From assembly GCA_030146745.1 (NCBI GenBank), contig JASLBD010000300.1, positions 1-14,862 of the forward strand: DNA of 14,862 nucleotides, given 5' to 3'. The position numbers and the translations under genes are program-made. Below are positions 1 to 9,000 of the stretch, piece by piece; positions within the stretch are counted from its first letter, which is position 1; every line of letters starts with the position of its first letter. The notes beneath the pieces are model-generated. The model was not told where the DNA came from. It ran no database searches and saw nothing but the letters and a program-made list of their open reading frames with translations. This DNA is from Allosphingosinicella sp. Lineage in GTDB: Bacteria; Pseudomonadota; Alphaproteobacteria; Sphingomonadales; Sphingomonadaceae.

Positions 1-762
1 CCACCGGCTCTTCTGGCTGAATCGCATGTAGCCGGCGTTGATCCCTAGCCGGGCGCCGACTCCGAGCCGAATGGGGATGAGCACGACGTCGCCGCGCCGC
101 AGGTAGCTCGCCGTGAAGCCGCCGACGACATAGGCCTTGCCCTCGCCGGCGGGATAGCGGCGAAACAATCGCTCGCTGTCGTGGAGGTTGTAGACCAGCA
201 CGAACACCTTGTCGGCATTGGCGCCGAAATCGAAGCCGACCGACGGTCCGGTCCAGTGGACCTTTCGGTCGCCCTCCACCTGGTGGTGGAGCATGCCCGA
301 GCCGTAGCGCACCCCGGCGATGAAGGCTCCGCCCGCCTCGCGGCCGGTGATGTAGCCGGTGGGATCGCCGCGCTCGCGAAGCACGTCCTCGATGAGATCC
401 GCCAGCCCCTCGGCGCCTTGGCCGAACACGCCCTCGGCGGCGCCGAGCACCTTCTTGAGCGGGACGGTCTCGCCCTTGGCCGCCTGGCTGGCGCGCTGGC
501 TCGCCGTGCCGGCCGGGGCGGCGGCCACGGGCTCGGGCGCGGTCGCCTCGGCTGCCGCTCCGTCCCCGGGCGCCGCTTCCTGCGGGCCGCCATCGACCGG
601 TTGATATTCGGGCTCGTACGACTCCCAGCCCGGCTCGGCCGAGGCCGCTTCCGCCTCGGCGGCGGTGTTGGGATCGATCGTGGCGACCTGCGCCGGAGCC
701 GCGGCGGCGGCCAGAGTAAAAGCGGCGGCGGCCGCAAGCCTCAGCAAAACGGGCCTCAACAT
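1..762 (-). CDS. eipA: DUF1134 / EipA-family envelope protein, C-terminus cut by window edge
   Basis: The reading frame runs without a stop from ATG at 762 to base 1, giving 254 codons, so only the last few residues are probably missing. Residues 1-24 look like a Sec signal peptide: MLRPV, then a long Ala/Leu stretch ending in APAQ. Residues 25-85 are Ala/Glu/Pro-rich and probably a disordered linker. From about residue 95 the protein matches DUF1134, with landmarks GYITGREAGGAFIAG, YGSGMLHH, WTGPSVGFDFGANADKVF, LVYNLHDSERLF and YLRRGDVVLIPIRLGVG. EipA-type proteins are periplasmic and linked to cell-envelope integrity in Brucella and Caulobacter; that role is transferred by family. Purine-rich stretches (GGGGGAG and AAAGGA) lie directly upstream of the ATG. 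The gene is divergent from the sulfotransferase, with 275 bases between the two starts. The family call is strong and the precise role is inference. Confidence 0.9.
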   Translation of the reverse strand, partial: MLRPVLLRLAAAAAFTLAAAAAPAQVATIDPNTAAEAEAASAEPGWESYEPEYQPVDGGPQEAAPGDGAAAEATAPEPVAAAPAGTASQRASQAAKGETVPLKKVLGAAEGVFGQGAEGLADLIEDVLRERGDPTGYITGREAGGAFIAGVRYGSGMLHHQVEGDRKVHWTGPSVGFDFGANADKVFVLVYNLHDSERLFRRYPAGEGKAYVVGGFTASYLRRGDVVLIPIRLGVGARLGINAGYMRFSQKSRW

Positions 763-960
763 GTCCTTTACTCCCCCTGGCGCTCCTCGGCGGAAGTAAA
801 TGCTTTCAAGGCTTTCGCCGCAATGAACGGGCGACGAGCCGAGTCGATATCGCGCTGGAACGGTGGCCGGTGGAGGCTTTGGTCCGAAAAGCGGGGCCCG
901 GACCGTAGGACTCCGGGCGGGTGAGGGCGGGGTTTGCCGCAGGTCGCGGGTCCGCGCGCC

Positions 961-989
961 TTGACAGCGGCCGGGACCGGCTCGCACGC
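961..989 (+). promoter_or_regulatory. possible promoter upstream of the sulfotransferase gene
   Basis: A perfect TTGACA hexamer lies at 961-966, about 70 bases before the sulfotransferase start, inside the divergent intergenic region. At the normal 17-base spacing the -10 region (984-989, CACGCC) is poor, so only the -35 element is convincing. The rest of 763-1037 shows no gene. Confidence 0.25.
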
Positions 990-1037
990 CCTTTCCGGCG
1001 GCGCCGAGCGGCGCCGCCCCGGAGGAGGAACGGCTTC

Positions 1038-1886
1038 ATGTCGGCTGGAGGAAAGCTTCGCTCGCTGGGACGTCGCGCGCAGCCTGCCTACGATTGGCTT
1101 CGCGGCCGCGGCCGCGCCCTTCCGGACTTCCTCATCATCGGCGCGATGAAGGCCGGGACGACCTCGCTCTACGCCTATCTCAGGGAACATCCGCAGGTGA
1201 TGGGATCGGCGCAAAAAGAGGTCCATTATTTCGACAATTACCATGAGCGCGGCCCGTTCTGGTATCGTCGCCATTTCCCGAAGCTCGGCGAGGTCGCGGC
1301 GAGGGAAAGGCATCCGGGCAGGCGCATCGCGATCGGCGAGACGTCGCCTTATTATCTGTTCCATCCGGCGGCCGCGGAACGAATCCGCCGCCTTCTCCCC
1401 GGCGTCCGGCTGATCGCCCTTCTGCGCGATCCGGCCGCCCGCGCTTATTCCCATTACCGGCAAAACGTTCGCCAGGGAATCGAGCCGCTCTCCTTCGAGG
1501 AGGCGCTGGCGGCGGAGGACGGCAGGCTGGCCGGAGCGGAACGGGCGCTGGCGAGCGGCGCGGCCGCGCGGTCAGCCGCCCACCGCCACCGTTCCTACCG
1601 GTCGCGAGGCCTCTATCTCGATCAGCTCCAGCGCTATTTCGCCCTTTTCCCCGCCGTGCAGATCCTGGTCTTGAAGAGCGAAGACATGTTCCGCGACCCG
1701 CAATCGGTCCTCGACCGGACGCTCGAATTCCTCGGGCTCGATCCGTGGCGGCTGCGCGAAACGGAAGGGCGGAACCAGGCCCCCGGCGAGGCCGGGATCA
1801 TTCCCGGCGAGGCGGACCTCAGAGCCTTTTACGACCCGCACAACCGAAGGCTCTACGAATATCTCGGCCGCGACATGGAGTGGTAA
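1038..1886 (+). CDS. PAPS-dependent sulfotransferase (heparan-sulfate type fold)
   Basis: The product is 282 residues. It should transfer a sulfate group from PAPS to a sugar hydroxyl or other acceptor, probably on a cell-surface glycan. Residues 31-44 (FLIIGAMKAGTTSL) are the 5'-phosphosulfate-binding P-loop. KEVHYFD at 60-66 and GETSPYY at 100-106 are family landmarks. LRDPAARAYSHY at 129-140 is the 3'-phosphate-binding motif, with R130 and S138. The tail KSEDM...FLGL is also typical of bacterial members. The frame is open further upstream to 921, but ATG at 1038 is preceded by GGAGGAGGAA at 1021-1030 at good spacing, and the upstream residues are Arg-rich and look non-coding, so 1038 is chosen. 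There is no signal peptide, which fits a cytoplasmic enzyme. The acceptor cannot be read from sequence. Its presence near two glycosyltransferases and an aminotransferase suggests glycan decoration, by inference. Confidence 0.9.
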   Translation: MSAGGKLRSLGRRAQPAYDWLRGRGRALPDFLIIGAMKAGTTSLYAYLREHPQVMGSAQKEVHYFDNYHERGPFWYRRHFPKLGEVAARERHPGRRIAIGETSPYYLFHPAAAERIRRLLPGVRLIALLRDPAARAYSHYRQNVRQGIEPLSFEEALAAEDGRLAGAERALASGAAARSAAHRHRSYRSRGLYLDQLQRYFALFPAVQILVLKSEDMFRDPQSVLDRTLEFLGLDPWRLRETEGRNQAPGEAGIIPGEADLRAFYDPHNRRLYEYLGRDMEW

Positions 1887-1916
1887 GGACGTTCAGCCCG
1901 GCGCGGACCAGGCCCT

Positions 1917-1935
1917 GGCGGAAGCATTGTCCGCC
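1917..1935 (+). terminator. weak hairpin after the sulfotransferase gene
   Basis: GGCGGA at 1917-1922 pairs with TCCGCC at 1930-1935 across a 7-base loop, 30 bases after the sulfotransferase stop. No run of T follows, so intrinsic termination is only a possibility. Confidence 0.25.
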
Positions 1936-2098
1936 AATCTTCCTCACCTAAGCTGCTCTAAGCCTCGCATCCGTCGCCGCGTGAGTGGCGTTCCCCGATA
2001 CGCACCCACAAGCGCAGCATCGCTCCATTACATCTCCACATTCTCCTGAACTTCGCGATGAGCTCGCAAAAGGCTTGCTCCGGGCCACTCACGATCGC

Positions 2099-2131
2099 CC
2101 GATGACGTCGACCCGGCGGTCGCATCATCGG
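2099..2131. terminator. two-tier stem-loop between convergent genes
   Basis: CCGATGA at 2099-2105 pairs with TCATCGG at 2125-2131. Inside it, GACC pairs with GGTC around CGGC. The result is a long, slightly bulged hairpin that reads the same way from both strands. It lies between two converging genes, where a bidirectional terminator would be expected, but it has no T-tract on either side. Confidence 0.25.
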
Positions 2132-2211
2132 ATGAAGGAGCTGAACGGCAGGCGGCCAGGCGTGCGACGATCTCGACCCGCGTCAGGCGGCCTGCATTCG
2201 CGTCTCGCGTC

Positions 2212-3390
2212 CTACGCGGTCAAGCCGAGTAGTTGATCGGCAAAGGCAGATGCCGGATCGGCCGGCACGAGCTCGCGTATCGCCCGCGCGGCGCGCTCGC
2301 CAATCGCGCACCACTCCTGCCGGCGTTGCCACGCCCGCTCCATTGCTTCGTCTAGCGCCTCCTCAGTCGGCGCGCCGATCAAGAACCCCGTCTTGCCATC
2401 CTCCACCACTTCAGGATTGCCGGCGACGTCAGTGACGATGGCCACCCGTCCGCTGAGCATCGTCTCCACCAGGGCGAGGGGCAGTCCCTCGCAACGCGAC
2501 GGCAGGACGAGCGCGTGATGGTCGGCCCAGATCCCGGGAATATCTTCCACAAAGCCCGCGAAACTTACGCTCTCGAGACCAAGAAACTCCGCCATCGCCC
2601 GCACTCCCGCCGACTGCGGACCGGTGCCGAAAAAGGTCACTCTCACCGGCCGTCGCCGCCATTTTTCCGCGGCGAGTACACGCAGAAGCAGATCCTGGCC
2701 TTTCTCCATGGGTTCGAGCCGGGCGACACAGGCCAGCCGCCATCCCGCGTCGACCGCCGGCCAGGCCTGCGGCGTGTCCCAAGATACCTTGAAGGGATTG
2801 CGCACTACGGATCCATTGTGGATGGCCGCGCCGATCTGCTGCTCGGTCTGCCGCAAATTATGCGAAGCCACGAAATAGCAATGCAGCGCCGCGCGGTACA
2901 CGGACCGGATATGAGGGAGGCTCTCGTCGTCGGGCCAATAGAGATCGGAGGCCTTTTGACAGACGAGTACGAAGGGGAGACCCAGTCGGCGGCAAAGGTC
3001 GGCAAACCGCCAGCCGTCGTGATTTCCGCCTTGGGAGACGATGGCGAGTGCCGGCCGACACCGCAGTCCCTGGTCGAATCGAAGCCGCCGCATCTGATAG
3101 GCGACGGCGAGCGACGGGGCCGTTTCCTCCAGCCAGTCGCAGGCGCGCTTGGGAAGGAAGGGAAGCCGCGCGAGCTCGACGAGCCGGACCGAAAGAGCCC
3201 GCAGCCGCGCGACGTTCCCGTCCCGGGCGTCCAGTCTGTTTTTATACACGGTCACCCGGTGGCCTCTCGATGCAAGGACCGCGGCCGTTTCGCTCCAGAG
3301 ATCTTCGCTGCCGCCCCACACGAAATTACTACTGATAAACACCAGCTCCACGGGCTCGGCGTCGGCCCGCGCGCGCGGCTCCTCATTCAC
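2212..3390 (-). CDS. GT4-family (GT-B fold) glycosyltransferase
   Basis: The product is 392 residues of the glycosyl transferases group 1 type, which retain anomeric configuration and use a nucleotide-sugar donor in the cytoplasm. The N-terminal Rossmann domain opens with VELVFISSNFVWGGSED (14-30) and a GHRVTVY strand. The C-terminal donor domain has CVARLEPMEKGQD (221-233), FFGTGP (253-258) and the E-x7-E pair E301/E309 in CEGLPLALVE, followed by AGNPEVVEDGKTGFLI (323-338). Length is normal for the family. The frame starts with GTG at 3390. No good Shine-Dalgarno directly precedes it, but a strong one drives a six-codon leader that ends on this start (see 3387-3407). Acceptor and donor sugars cannot be deduced. 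It is divergent from the unknown gene at 3593. Together with the other enzymes here it is probably part of surface glycan synthesis. Confidence 0.88.
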   Translation of the reverse strand: MNEEPRARADAEPVELVFISSNFVWGGSEDLWSETAAVLASRGHRVTVYKNRLDARDGNVARLRALSVRLVELARLPFLPKRACDWLEETAPSLAVAYQMRRLRFDQGLRCRPALAIVSQGGNHDGWRFADLCRRLGLPFVLVCQKASDLYWPDDESLPHIRSVYRAALHCYFVASHNLRQTEQQIGAAIHNGSVVRNPFKVSWDTPQAWPAVDAGWRLACVARLEPMEKGQDLLLRVLAAEKWRRRPVRVTFFGTGPQSAGVRAMAEFLGLESVSFAGFVEDIPGIWADHHALVLPSRCEGLPLALVETMLSGRVAIVTDVAGNPEVVEDGKTGFLIGAPTEEALDEAMERAWQRRQEWCAIGERAARAIRELVPADPASAFADQLLGLTA

Positions 3391-3407
3391 AGAGAATTCC
3401 CAGTCAT
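3387..3407 (-). CDS. possible six-codon leader peptide coupled to the glycosyltransferase
   Basis: On the minus strand AGGAG (3417-3413) sits 5 bases before ATG at 3407. The frame reads MTGNSL and stops at TGA (3389-3387). That stop overlaps the GTG start of the glycosyltransferase (3390-3388). The arrangement suggests translational coupling, in which ribosomes finishing the mini-ORF restart on the GTG. The alternative is a small indel that detached the original ATG from the main frame. This is read directly from sequence; function is inference. Confidence 0.35.
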   Translation of the reverse strand: MTGNSL

Positions 3408-3592
3408 GCGCGCTCCTCGGTCGGTGCCGCCGATCGACAGCCAGCGCAAGATGGATCCACGGGAAGGGCGACGGTGTCTAGCGCAGTCCGGGCGTCCGAG
3501 GACAACTTCGGCCAACTAGCGCTCGCCGCTGGACTGTCGCGGCTCGCCGCTGCATTCTCGTCGTCCGTGCCCGGCAACGAGCGGAAGAGTCG

Positions 3593-4792
3593 ATGCGGAA
3601 AGCCAAGAAAGCAGCCTGGCCCTCTTCCGGCTCGGACCAGCCGGAGGCGCCGCCCTGGTATATCGATGGAGCCTTTCGAAACGCCCTCCGCCGGGTCGTC
3701 TGCGTCCTTAACCAGCGGAAACCGTTCGAGGCTTGCGCCGGAATCGATCTCGCCAAGCCTGACGAAGGCGTCGCCGCGGCCTTTGAGAGCCGCGGCCTGG
3801 ACGCTCAGCTGATCCAATTCAACATCGAGGGATATGACACCTACGCCCGATCGGCGGAGCACCACGCCGAGCATCATTTCTACGCCAACGCCAGCTTCCA
3901 GCCGCGGCCAAACCGGCGCGTCGCAGTGTTCAAGGTCCCGCGGGTCTTTTTGGATTGGGGCTATCAAAACCTACGCCGGCCCGAAATCGATTCGCTTCTA
4001 AGCACGGATTTCCCCCTGGGACAAAACGATCCGAATTACGTCCTCCATTGCGCCACCAACTATCTGGTCAAGAATTTCTGGCACAATTTTGTTCACGCCG
4101 GAATCCAGGGGATAAACCAGGCCAATTATGGACGCTTCCGAGGCCTGACCCGGGAAGATTCGGATTTCGAGGCGGATCACATCGCCAATCTGCTGACGCT
4201 CAGGAGCTATGGTGTCGCGTTACGCTATCAGGGCCGGGGCGGGGATCATCAGGCCAACCGCGTCAGAGCCATTTTCACCCGCAATCGCTGCAATCAGCTG
4301 TTCGCGAAGCGGGCCAGGCATCGGCAGGACGACGCCGCGGCGGCAAGCGACGATGAGCGTTGGGCCGAACTTGAGTGGAGGTTTTGCCGCGGGGTCGCCA
4401 ACCGGGTCAGCACCACGCTGCTGGCCCACCATCTCGCAATGCCCTCGGTAAAGGTCTTTTTGGGAGGTGAACCCCGCTACTCCCCGCAACGCGGGACTCG
4501 CTGGAGGCACGGCAACGTTCTTCTCGAGGTCGCGGGGCGCCGGCTGGCCAGTCCGTTCCCCGCCTATGTCCCGGACGACGAGTGGCGTGCCTATCATTCG
4601 AGCACGGCGATCTCGAGCGAGCGCCAAGGCGTGATGCGTCGTCGCCGCCTGGCGCGGGAGGAGGAGATCGCCACCTGGGTCCATGGTGAATACGGGCAGC
4701 TCGTCAAATCGGACGCGGCCTTCCGCCAGAGTCTGAAGCTCGACCTGGATGCCCTGGGGACGCGAATAAACGTAGATCTGCTGAAGGTATGA
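3593..4792 (+). CDS. uncharacterised protein, 399 residues
   Basis: I do not recognise this family. The frame is complete, from ATG at 3593 (preceded by GGAAGAG) to TGA at 4790-4792. The sequence looks like a real soluble protein: even use of charged and aromatic residues, no transmembrane stretch and no signal peptide. Visible traits are a His-rich segment SAEHHAEHHF (88-97), an aromatic and Asn/His-rich core around NYLVKNFWHNFVHAG (156-170), a charged patch with RHRQDD at 242-247, and a basic and acidic helical stretch near 347-360 (GVMRRRRLAREEEI). The N-terminal 22 residues are probably disordered. It is divergent from the family-4 glycosyltransferase and converges on the recombinase gene, with 63 bases between stops. 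Many AT-containing codons suggest a composition different from the flanking core genes. It may be island cargo, by inference only. Confidence 0.75.
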   Translation: MRKAKKAAWPSSGSDQPEAPPWYIDGAFRNALRRVVCVLNQRKPFEACAGIDLAKPDEGVAAAFESRGLDAQLIQFNIEGYDTYARSAEHHAEHHFYANASFQPRPNRRVAVFKVPRVFLDWGYQNLRRPEIDSLLSTDFPLGQNDPNYVLHCATNYLVKNFWHNFVHAGIQGINQANYGRFRGLTREDSDFEADHIANLLTLRSYGVALRYQGRGGDHQANRVRAIFTRNRCNQLFAKRARHRQDDAAAASDDERWAELEWRFCRGVANRVSTTLLAHHLAMPSVKVFLGGEPRYSPQRGTRWRHGNVLLEVAGRRLASPFPAYVPDDEWRAYHSSTAISSERQGVMRRRRLAREEEIATWVHGEYGQLVKSDAAFRQSLKLDLDALGTRINVDLLKV

Positions 4793-4855
4793 ACGCTCCG
4801 TCGCGAAAGAGTGCTGCCTTCACCTCGTGAGCCGCGATGTCTTCCCGCCAGATGC

Positions 4856-5773
4856 CTAGCAGGCGCGTGCGGCATCAGCCGAAAGGGTCGCGAGCAATCG
4901 GGCACCCTCCAATGCCCGGCGAAGCCCCGCGTCCGCGACATGCGCGTAGATGGCGGTCGTCGCAATATTTTCGTGACCAAGCAGTCGTTGAAGGAAGCGC
5001 AGGTCGACTCCGTCCTCCAGGAGCAACGTCGCGCAGGTGTGGCGCAGCATGTGAGGCGTGACATTGCGCGTTATCCCCGCCGCCGACGCGAACCCCCGAA
5101 GCCAGCGCCGTACGCCTTGGCTGGACCAGCCGCCGTCACCGGGACTCATCAAGGCGCCGTCGGCGGCGCGATTCGCCAAGGATGCCATGATGGCGCGTAG
5201 ATTCGGATCCACCACGAAGACGCGGCGTTCGCGACGGCCCTTGCCGCGAACTCGCAATGCCCCACTGTCGGCGTCGTAATCGCTGCGGCGCAGGGCGATC
5301 AGCTCACTGACGCGGAGGCCGACGGAGAGAAGGAGCAATACTCCCGCGGGCATCGCGCATTTCGACAAGTCCGGGTCCGGACCATGGCAGACGGACCGGG
5401 CCGCTATTGCCAACCGACTGGCCTCGGATCGATTGAGCGCGCGGGGCAGCGAGCGTGGTAAGGGAAGCTGCATTTCCAGGGTTGCGAAAGGCGATCGCTC
5501 AAGCAGGCCGGCTCGCACCTGATCCTTGTAGAAGCCCCTCAGGCAGGCCATGCGCCGTCTCAAAGTCCGAGGCGCCGCGCACCGCTCTATTAGCAAGTGG
5601 TGCGCATATGCGACGACGGTGTCGGCCTGTTCAGGACACAGCTTCCGCAGGGCCAGGAACGAAGTATAGTCTTTCAGATCAGAGCTATAGGCCCGGACGG
5701 TGTGCTCCGATGGGTCGCGCACCGCCCTCAGCCGGCTGACATAGGCAGCCGTCGCTGCTGGCATGGCAATCAA
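4856..5773 (-). CDS. tyrosine recombinase (XerC/XerD-like site-specific integrase)
   Basis: The product is 305 residues, normal for Xer-like recombinases. An N-terminal SAM-like core-binding domain (about 5-95, TVRAYSSDLKDYTSFL) is followed by the catalytic domain. The full catalytic set is visible: R154 in GLRVSEL, K178 in GKGRRERR, H241 and R244 in HMLRHTCATLLL, H267 in LLGHENIATT, and nucleophile Y276 in IYAHV. The enzyme should be active in strand exchange through a 3'-phosphotyrosine. The frame is open to 5974, but the first 67 codons of that extension look non-coding. GGGGGAG at 5789-5783 precedes TTG at 5773 by 9 bases, so TTG is preferred; ATG at 5764 is the alternative. It is divergent from the nuclease-STAND gene, and a dyad repeat lies between them. 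It could be the island integrase, an inversion enzyme or a stand-alone Xer paralogue. Family certain, role inferred. Confidence 0.9.
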   Translation of the reverse strand: MIAMPAATAAYVSRLRAVRDPSEHTVRAYSSDLKDYTSFLALRKLCPEQADTVVAYAHHLLIERCAAPRTLRRRMACLRGFYKDQVRAGLLERSPFATLEMQLPLPRSLPRALNRSEASRLAIAARSVCHGPDPDLSKCAMPAGVLLLLSVGLRVSELIALRRSDYDADSGALRVRGKGRRERRVFVVDPNLRAIMASLANRAADGALMSPGDGGWSSQGVRRWLRGFASAAGITRNVTPHMLRHTCATLLLEDGVDLRFLQRLLGHENIATTAIYAHVADAGLRRALEGARLLATLSADAARAC

Positions 5774-6017
5774 GATGCTGGTCTCCCCCGAAGCTTTTCT
5801 ACGGGAAAGCTGCCCTTGCTCCCCCGCTTTGATCCATATCGGATATTGTTTTCCGACTTCTTGCCGTTCCGCTCTCGAACTCGATGGGGTAGCTACCCTG
5901 ACGGCAGTAAGATAATCAGGAATTATCGGGAGGGGCGCGCGGCGCTCCGGGGCGGGCGAGGTGCGGTTGGGCAAAGCCGGAGCACAAGCGGCGACAGCGC
6001 GTCATTTCTGGGAGTTG
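5774..6017. promoter_or_regulatory. divergent control region between recombinase and nuclease-STAND genes
   Basis: These 244 bases separate two divergent starts and are much richer in A/T than the flanking genes. They contain an 11-base palindrome ATATC-G-GATAT at 5836-5846 and the 18-base dyad repeat at 5911-5928. I cannot assign -35/-10 boxes with confidence. If translation of the STAND gene begins at GTG 5961 instead of ATG 6018, the last 57 bases are coding. Confidence 0.5.
5911..5928 (+). repeat. 18-base dyad repeat, copy A (inverted partner at 11905-11922)
   Basis: The sequence is GATAATCAGGAATTATCG. Arms GATAAT and ATTATC are perfect inverse complements around the 5-base centre CAGGA. 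An exact 18-base copy is present on the minus strand at 11922-11905. Copy A lies 32 bases before the possible GTG start (5961) and 89 bases before the preferred ATG start (6018) of the nuclease-STAND gene, and about 140 bases upstream of the recombinase start. The arms recall recombinase core sites or a dimeric repressor operator. Confidence 0.7.
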
Positions 6018-9000
6018 ATGACCACGAAACGCCACCCGGCGTCGGCGTTTCGCTTGCGTCAGGTCGATCTATCCGAAATCGGTGATAAGGATGTGCAGCC
6101 GCTCGAAATCCTCGTCGTCGACACCCTGGCCGAGCTTTGTCCGGAAGTGGAATGGTCGGCGACCCAGGCGCAGGGCGACGGCGGCCTCGACTTTCTCGGG
6201 CTAGCCAAGTCGATCAACCTGCACATGCGCAGCGGCGACATCGTCTTCCGATACACGATCGTCGGTCAGGTGAAGCGCAGCGCCAAATTCAGGAGCGAAG
6301 ACCTCGATTCGACCTTGGGAAAGCTGCGGCGCCTCGTCCGCGCCAAGAAGATCGTGGTTTCGCAATTGCTGTTCGTGTTCAGTTCCGAAGGGAGGGCGAT
6401 CGCGCGCTATACGATCGAGGCGCCGGAATTCGCCGAGCCGGTATTTCCGGGCGTTCCCGTCAACGTGATCGATGCCGCCGACCTGGTCTGGCTGTGGGCC
6501 CAGTTCGGCCAGGAACGGTTCGAGGTCCTTCGGCCGGCCTATAGCGACGCCGAGTTTGCGGCGCTGCTCGGCCATTTGCAGCAACTGGCCGCCGAGTGGC
6601 GGGTGCCGCAGCTCGAGCTCGAGGTAGGGCAGCCGACCGGCCGCAAGGTGGTGGGCGCCGATCTCGAGCTGAGGGTCGGGATCCGGGTCGCGGCGGCCTA
6701 CCCCGGCCAGAAGCTGGCCGTGCAGCTTCGACCGGCGGCCGACGTGGATCTCGTCCGGCCGCTGGCGCTGCTGGCGGGACCGGACCGGCCCGCGCTGGTT
6801 CCGATCGACGATCTTGGCCGGGCGCAATTGTCGCTTCGGCTGAGGGCGCGGAGCACGGGACTCCTGCCGCTGGGCGAGCTGGACATCTTCCTGGCCAGCG
6901 GCGCTCCCGGCGAGCAGCGGCCCATCCTCACCCGACCGCTGGGCACGATCGACATCGCCCCCGATCCGTCGGGCCGCTACGTCCGGTTTCTGCACCGGCC
7001 CAATGCCGGTTCGCAAGGGGCGCTCGACCGGCTCACCCGGAGCGTCGCCACCCGCGGCGTCGAGGTCGTCGCGGTGCTCGGCCCGGGCGGGATCGGCAAG
7101 TCGCGGACGATCGACGAATTGTTCAACCGGCTCGATCCCCATTCCGGCATAGGCGGATCGACCCTGTGGTCGCTGGTCCGGGTCGATCATGACACCCAGC
7201 GCGCGAGCGGCGGCCGGTTTCTCGGGGATTGCCTGCGCGGCCTCGCCTTTCCCCATCCCTCGCCCGCCGATCCGACGTTGGCGGATTCCGAGGCGGCGAT
7301 CCTCGACTGGCTCGGGCGCTTCGTCGGCGATGGTACCGCCGCTCTGCAGGCCGGGCTCGCCGCGATAGACGGCAAAGGCGGCGAGGCCGGCGCCGAGGCG
7401 GCGGCCTTCATCCTGCTGACGGCGATCATCGCCAGGCTGCGCGACGGTCCGATCGCCCTCCACCTGTCGAACATGCACTGGACCGACGGGTTCGAGATCG
7501 ACGTCATCATCGAGCTGATGCACCGGCTCGCCGCGGTCGAACGGCAATTGCCGAACGGAGTGCTTCTGATCCTCGAGGGCCGCGAAGGCGAGATGGTCGA
7601 AAGCCGCGCCGACAGCGATCTCACCACCGAGGCCTGGCGCCGCCTCTACGAATCGAGGCTGACCCATACGCGGCTCGTCATGCGCCCCTGGTCGGACGAA
7701 GACAGCCAGCTTTTTCTCGAGGAGCTGATTACGGCGCTTGCCGGCCGCCCGCTAAACGATTCCTCGGCCCAGCAGAGGATCGTCGATCATGTGCTGAAGT
7801 CGTCGCTGGGCAATCCGATGCAGATCATCGAGCATGTCCGACTGCTGGTCGACAACCGCTGGCTGCGCATCGAGCCGGACGGCTCGGCCGTCTTCGACCC
7901 TCCCGTCCGGCCGCCGAGCTCGCTGGTCGACCTCATCGCCGCTCGGGTCGAGTTCATCAATCGGGAGTCGGGAAACGACGAAATCGTCGCTCTGCTGAAA
8001 ATCTGCGCCGAAATCGGGCTGAGGACGGATCCCGACCTGTTCGGAGCGATCACCAATGCCCTCAGCGACGCGCGGCTGCTCGCGACCTTGTCCCATTGGC
8101 GGGTGGCGAAAGTTCGGGAAGGTGAGGTCCGGGACTTCGAGTTCCTCCACGAGTCCTATCGCGAAGCGTTTCGCCGGATCGGCTGGCGGTCGAAAGGCGG
8201 CGAGCGTTTGCGCCGGGCGGCGCTGGCGCGACTGTCGCCGGCCGCGGAGCAGCCGCCCGACCGGGCCGTGGCCGCCTGCCGCCTGGCGCAGCTGGCCCCG
8301 GATTCCGACCTCCGGGCGGCTGCCGCCGACCTCGAGGCGGTGCTTGCGCGACACCGCGGCGAGCCGCAGGCGGTCGTCGCCCTCTGCCGCGAGCTTCTCG
8401 ACCTGCCCAAGCATGTCCTGGACTGGCAGCGCCGCTTCGCCCTGGCCTGCACGCTGGCGGACACGCTGGTCGTCTACGGCAATTGGGAAGAAGCGCTGCA
8501 GGCGATCGAGCGCGCTCAGCGGGACCTCGGCGAACTGGGTCGGGGACATGCGATGGAGACCGCGCAGCTGGCCTACCGGGCCGGGAACATGCTTGGCGAC
8601 GTCCACAGGATGCGCGACGGGATCGACTGCGTTCGCCAAGGTCTTCGTGCGCTCGACGAGGTGGGTCAGGACGGTGATCCGGCCGAGGCGATAGCGACCC
8701 GCGAGCTGCTCGAGAACAGACTCGGCGTGCTGCTCTGGTTCTCGGGGCGTCTGAACGAGGGGATCGGCCATCAGTATCGGGCGTTGCGGTCGGCGTTGAA
8801 GCACGATCAGGGGGGCGAGCGGGAGCTTCTCTTCTCCAACGAAGTCGGCATGTCGATGACCTTCCGTTATCCCAGCCGCGGCCTTCGGTTGCTCGACCGG
8901 GCGGTCGCCCTGCTGGAACGGCTGGGCGAAACCTGCGACCCGAGCAACGACTATGCCCGGGTCCAGCGCGACATCGCCCGGCTGGTCCTGGCGGGGGAGG

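Larger units (their letters stand above)
1887..2211. other. gap between convergent genes; no supported gene
   Basis: This 325-base stretch separates the 3' ends of the sulfotransferase and the family-4 glycosyltransferase. I see no conserved coding frame. The one open frame (1985-2236, plus) has no recognisable protein features and runs into the antisense of the neighbouring gene. Two inverted repeats, listed separately, could act in transcription termination. Confidence 0.5.

Noticed and set aside
1985..2236. 83-codon frame between the sulfotransferase and GT4 genes
   Set aside because: Low-complexity basic protein with no ribosome site. It overlaps the end of the GT4 gene in antisense.
2515..3519. 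334-codon open frame on the plus strand
   Set aside because: Antisense to the family-4 glycosyltransferase, whose catalytic motifs are clear.
5774..5974. N-terminal extension of the recombinase to 5974
   Set aside because: The extra 67 residues are outside the Xer fold, would read through the dyad repeat, and a good ribosome site exists at the internal TTG 5773.
6201..7667. 488-codon open frame on the minus strand
   Set aside because: Antisense to the N-terminal half of the nuclease-STAND gene, which has clear domain motifs. The protein shows none.
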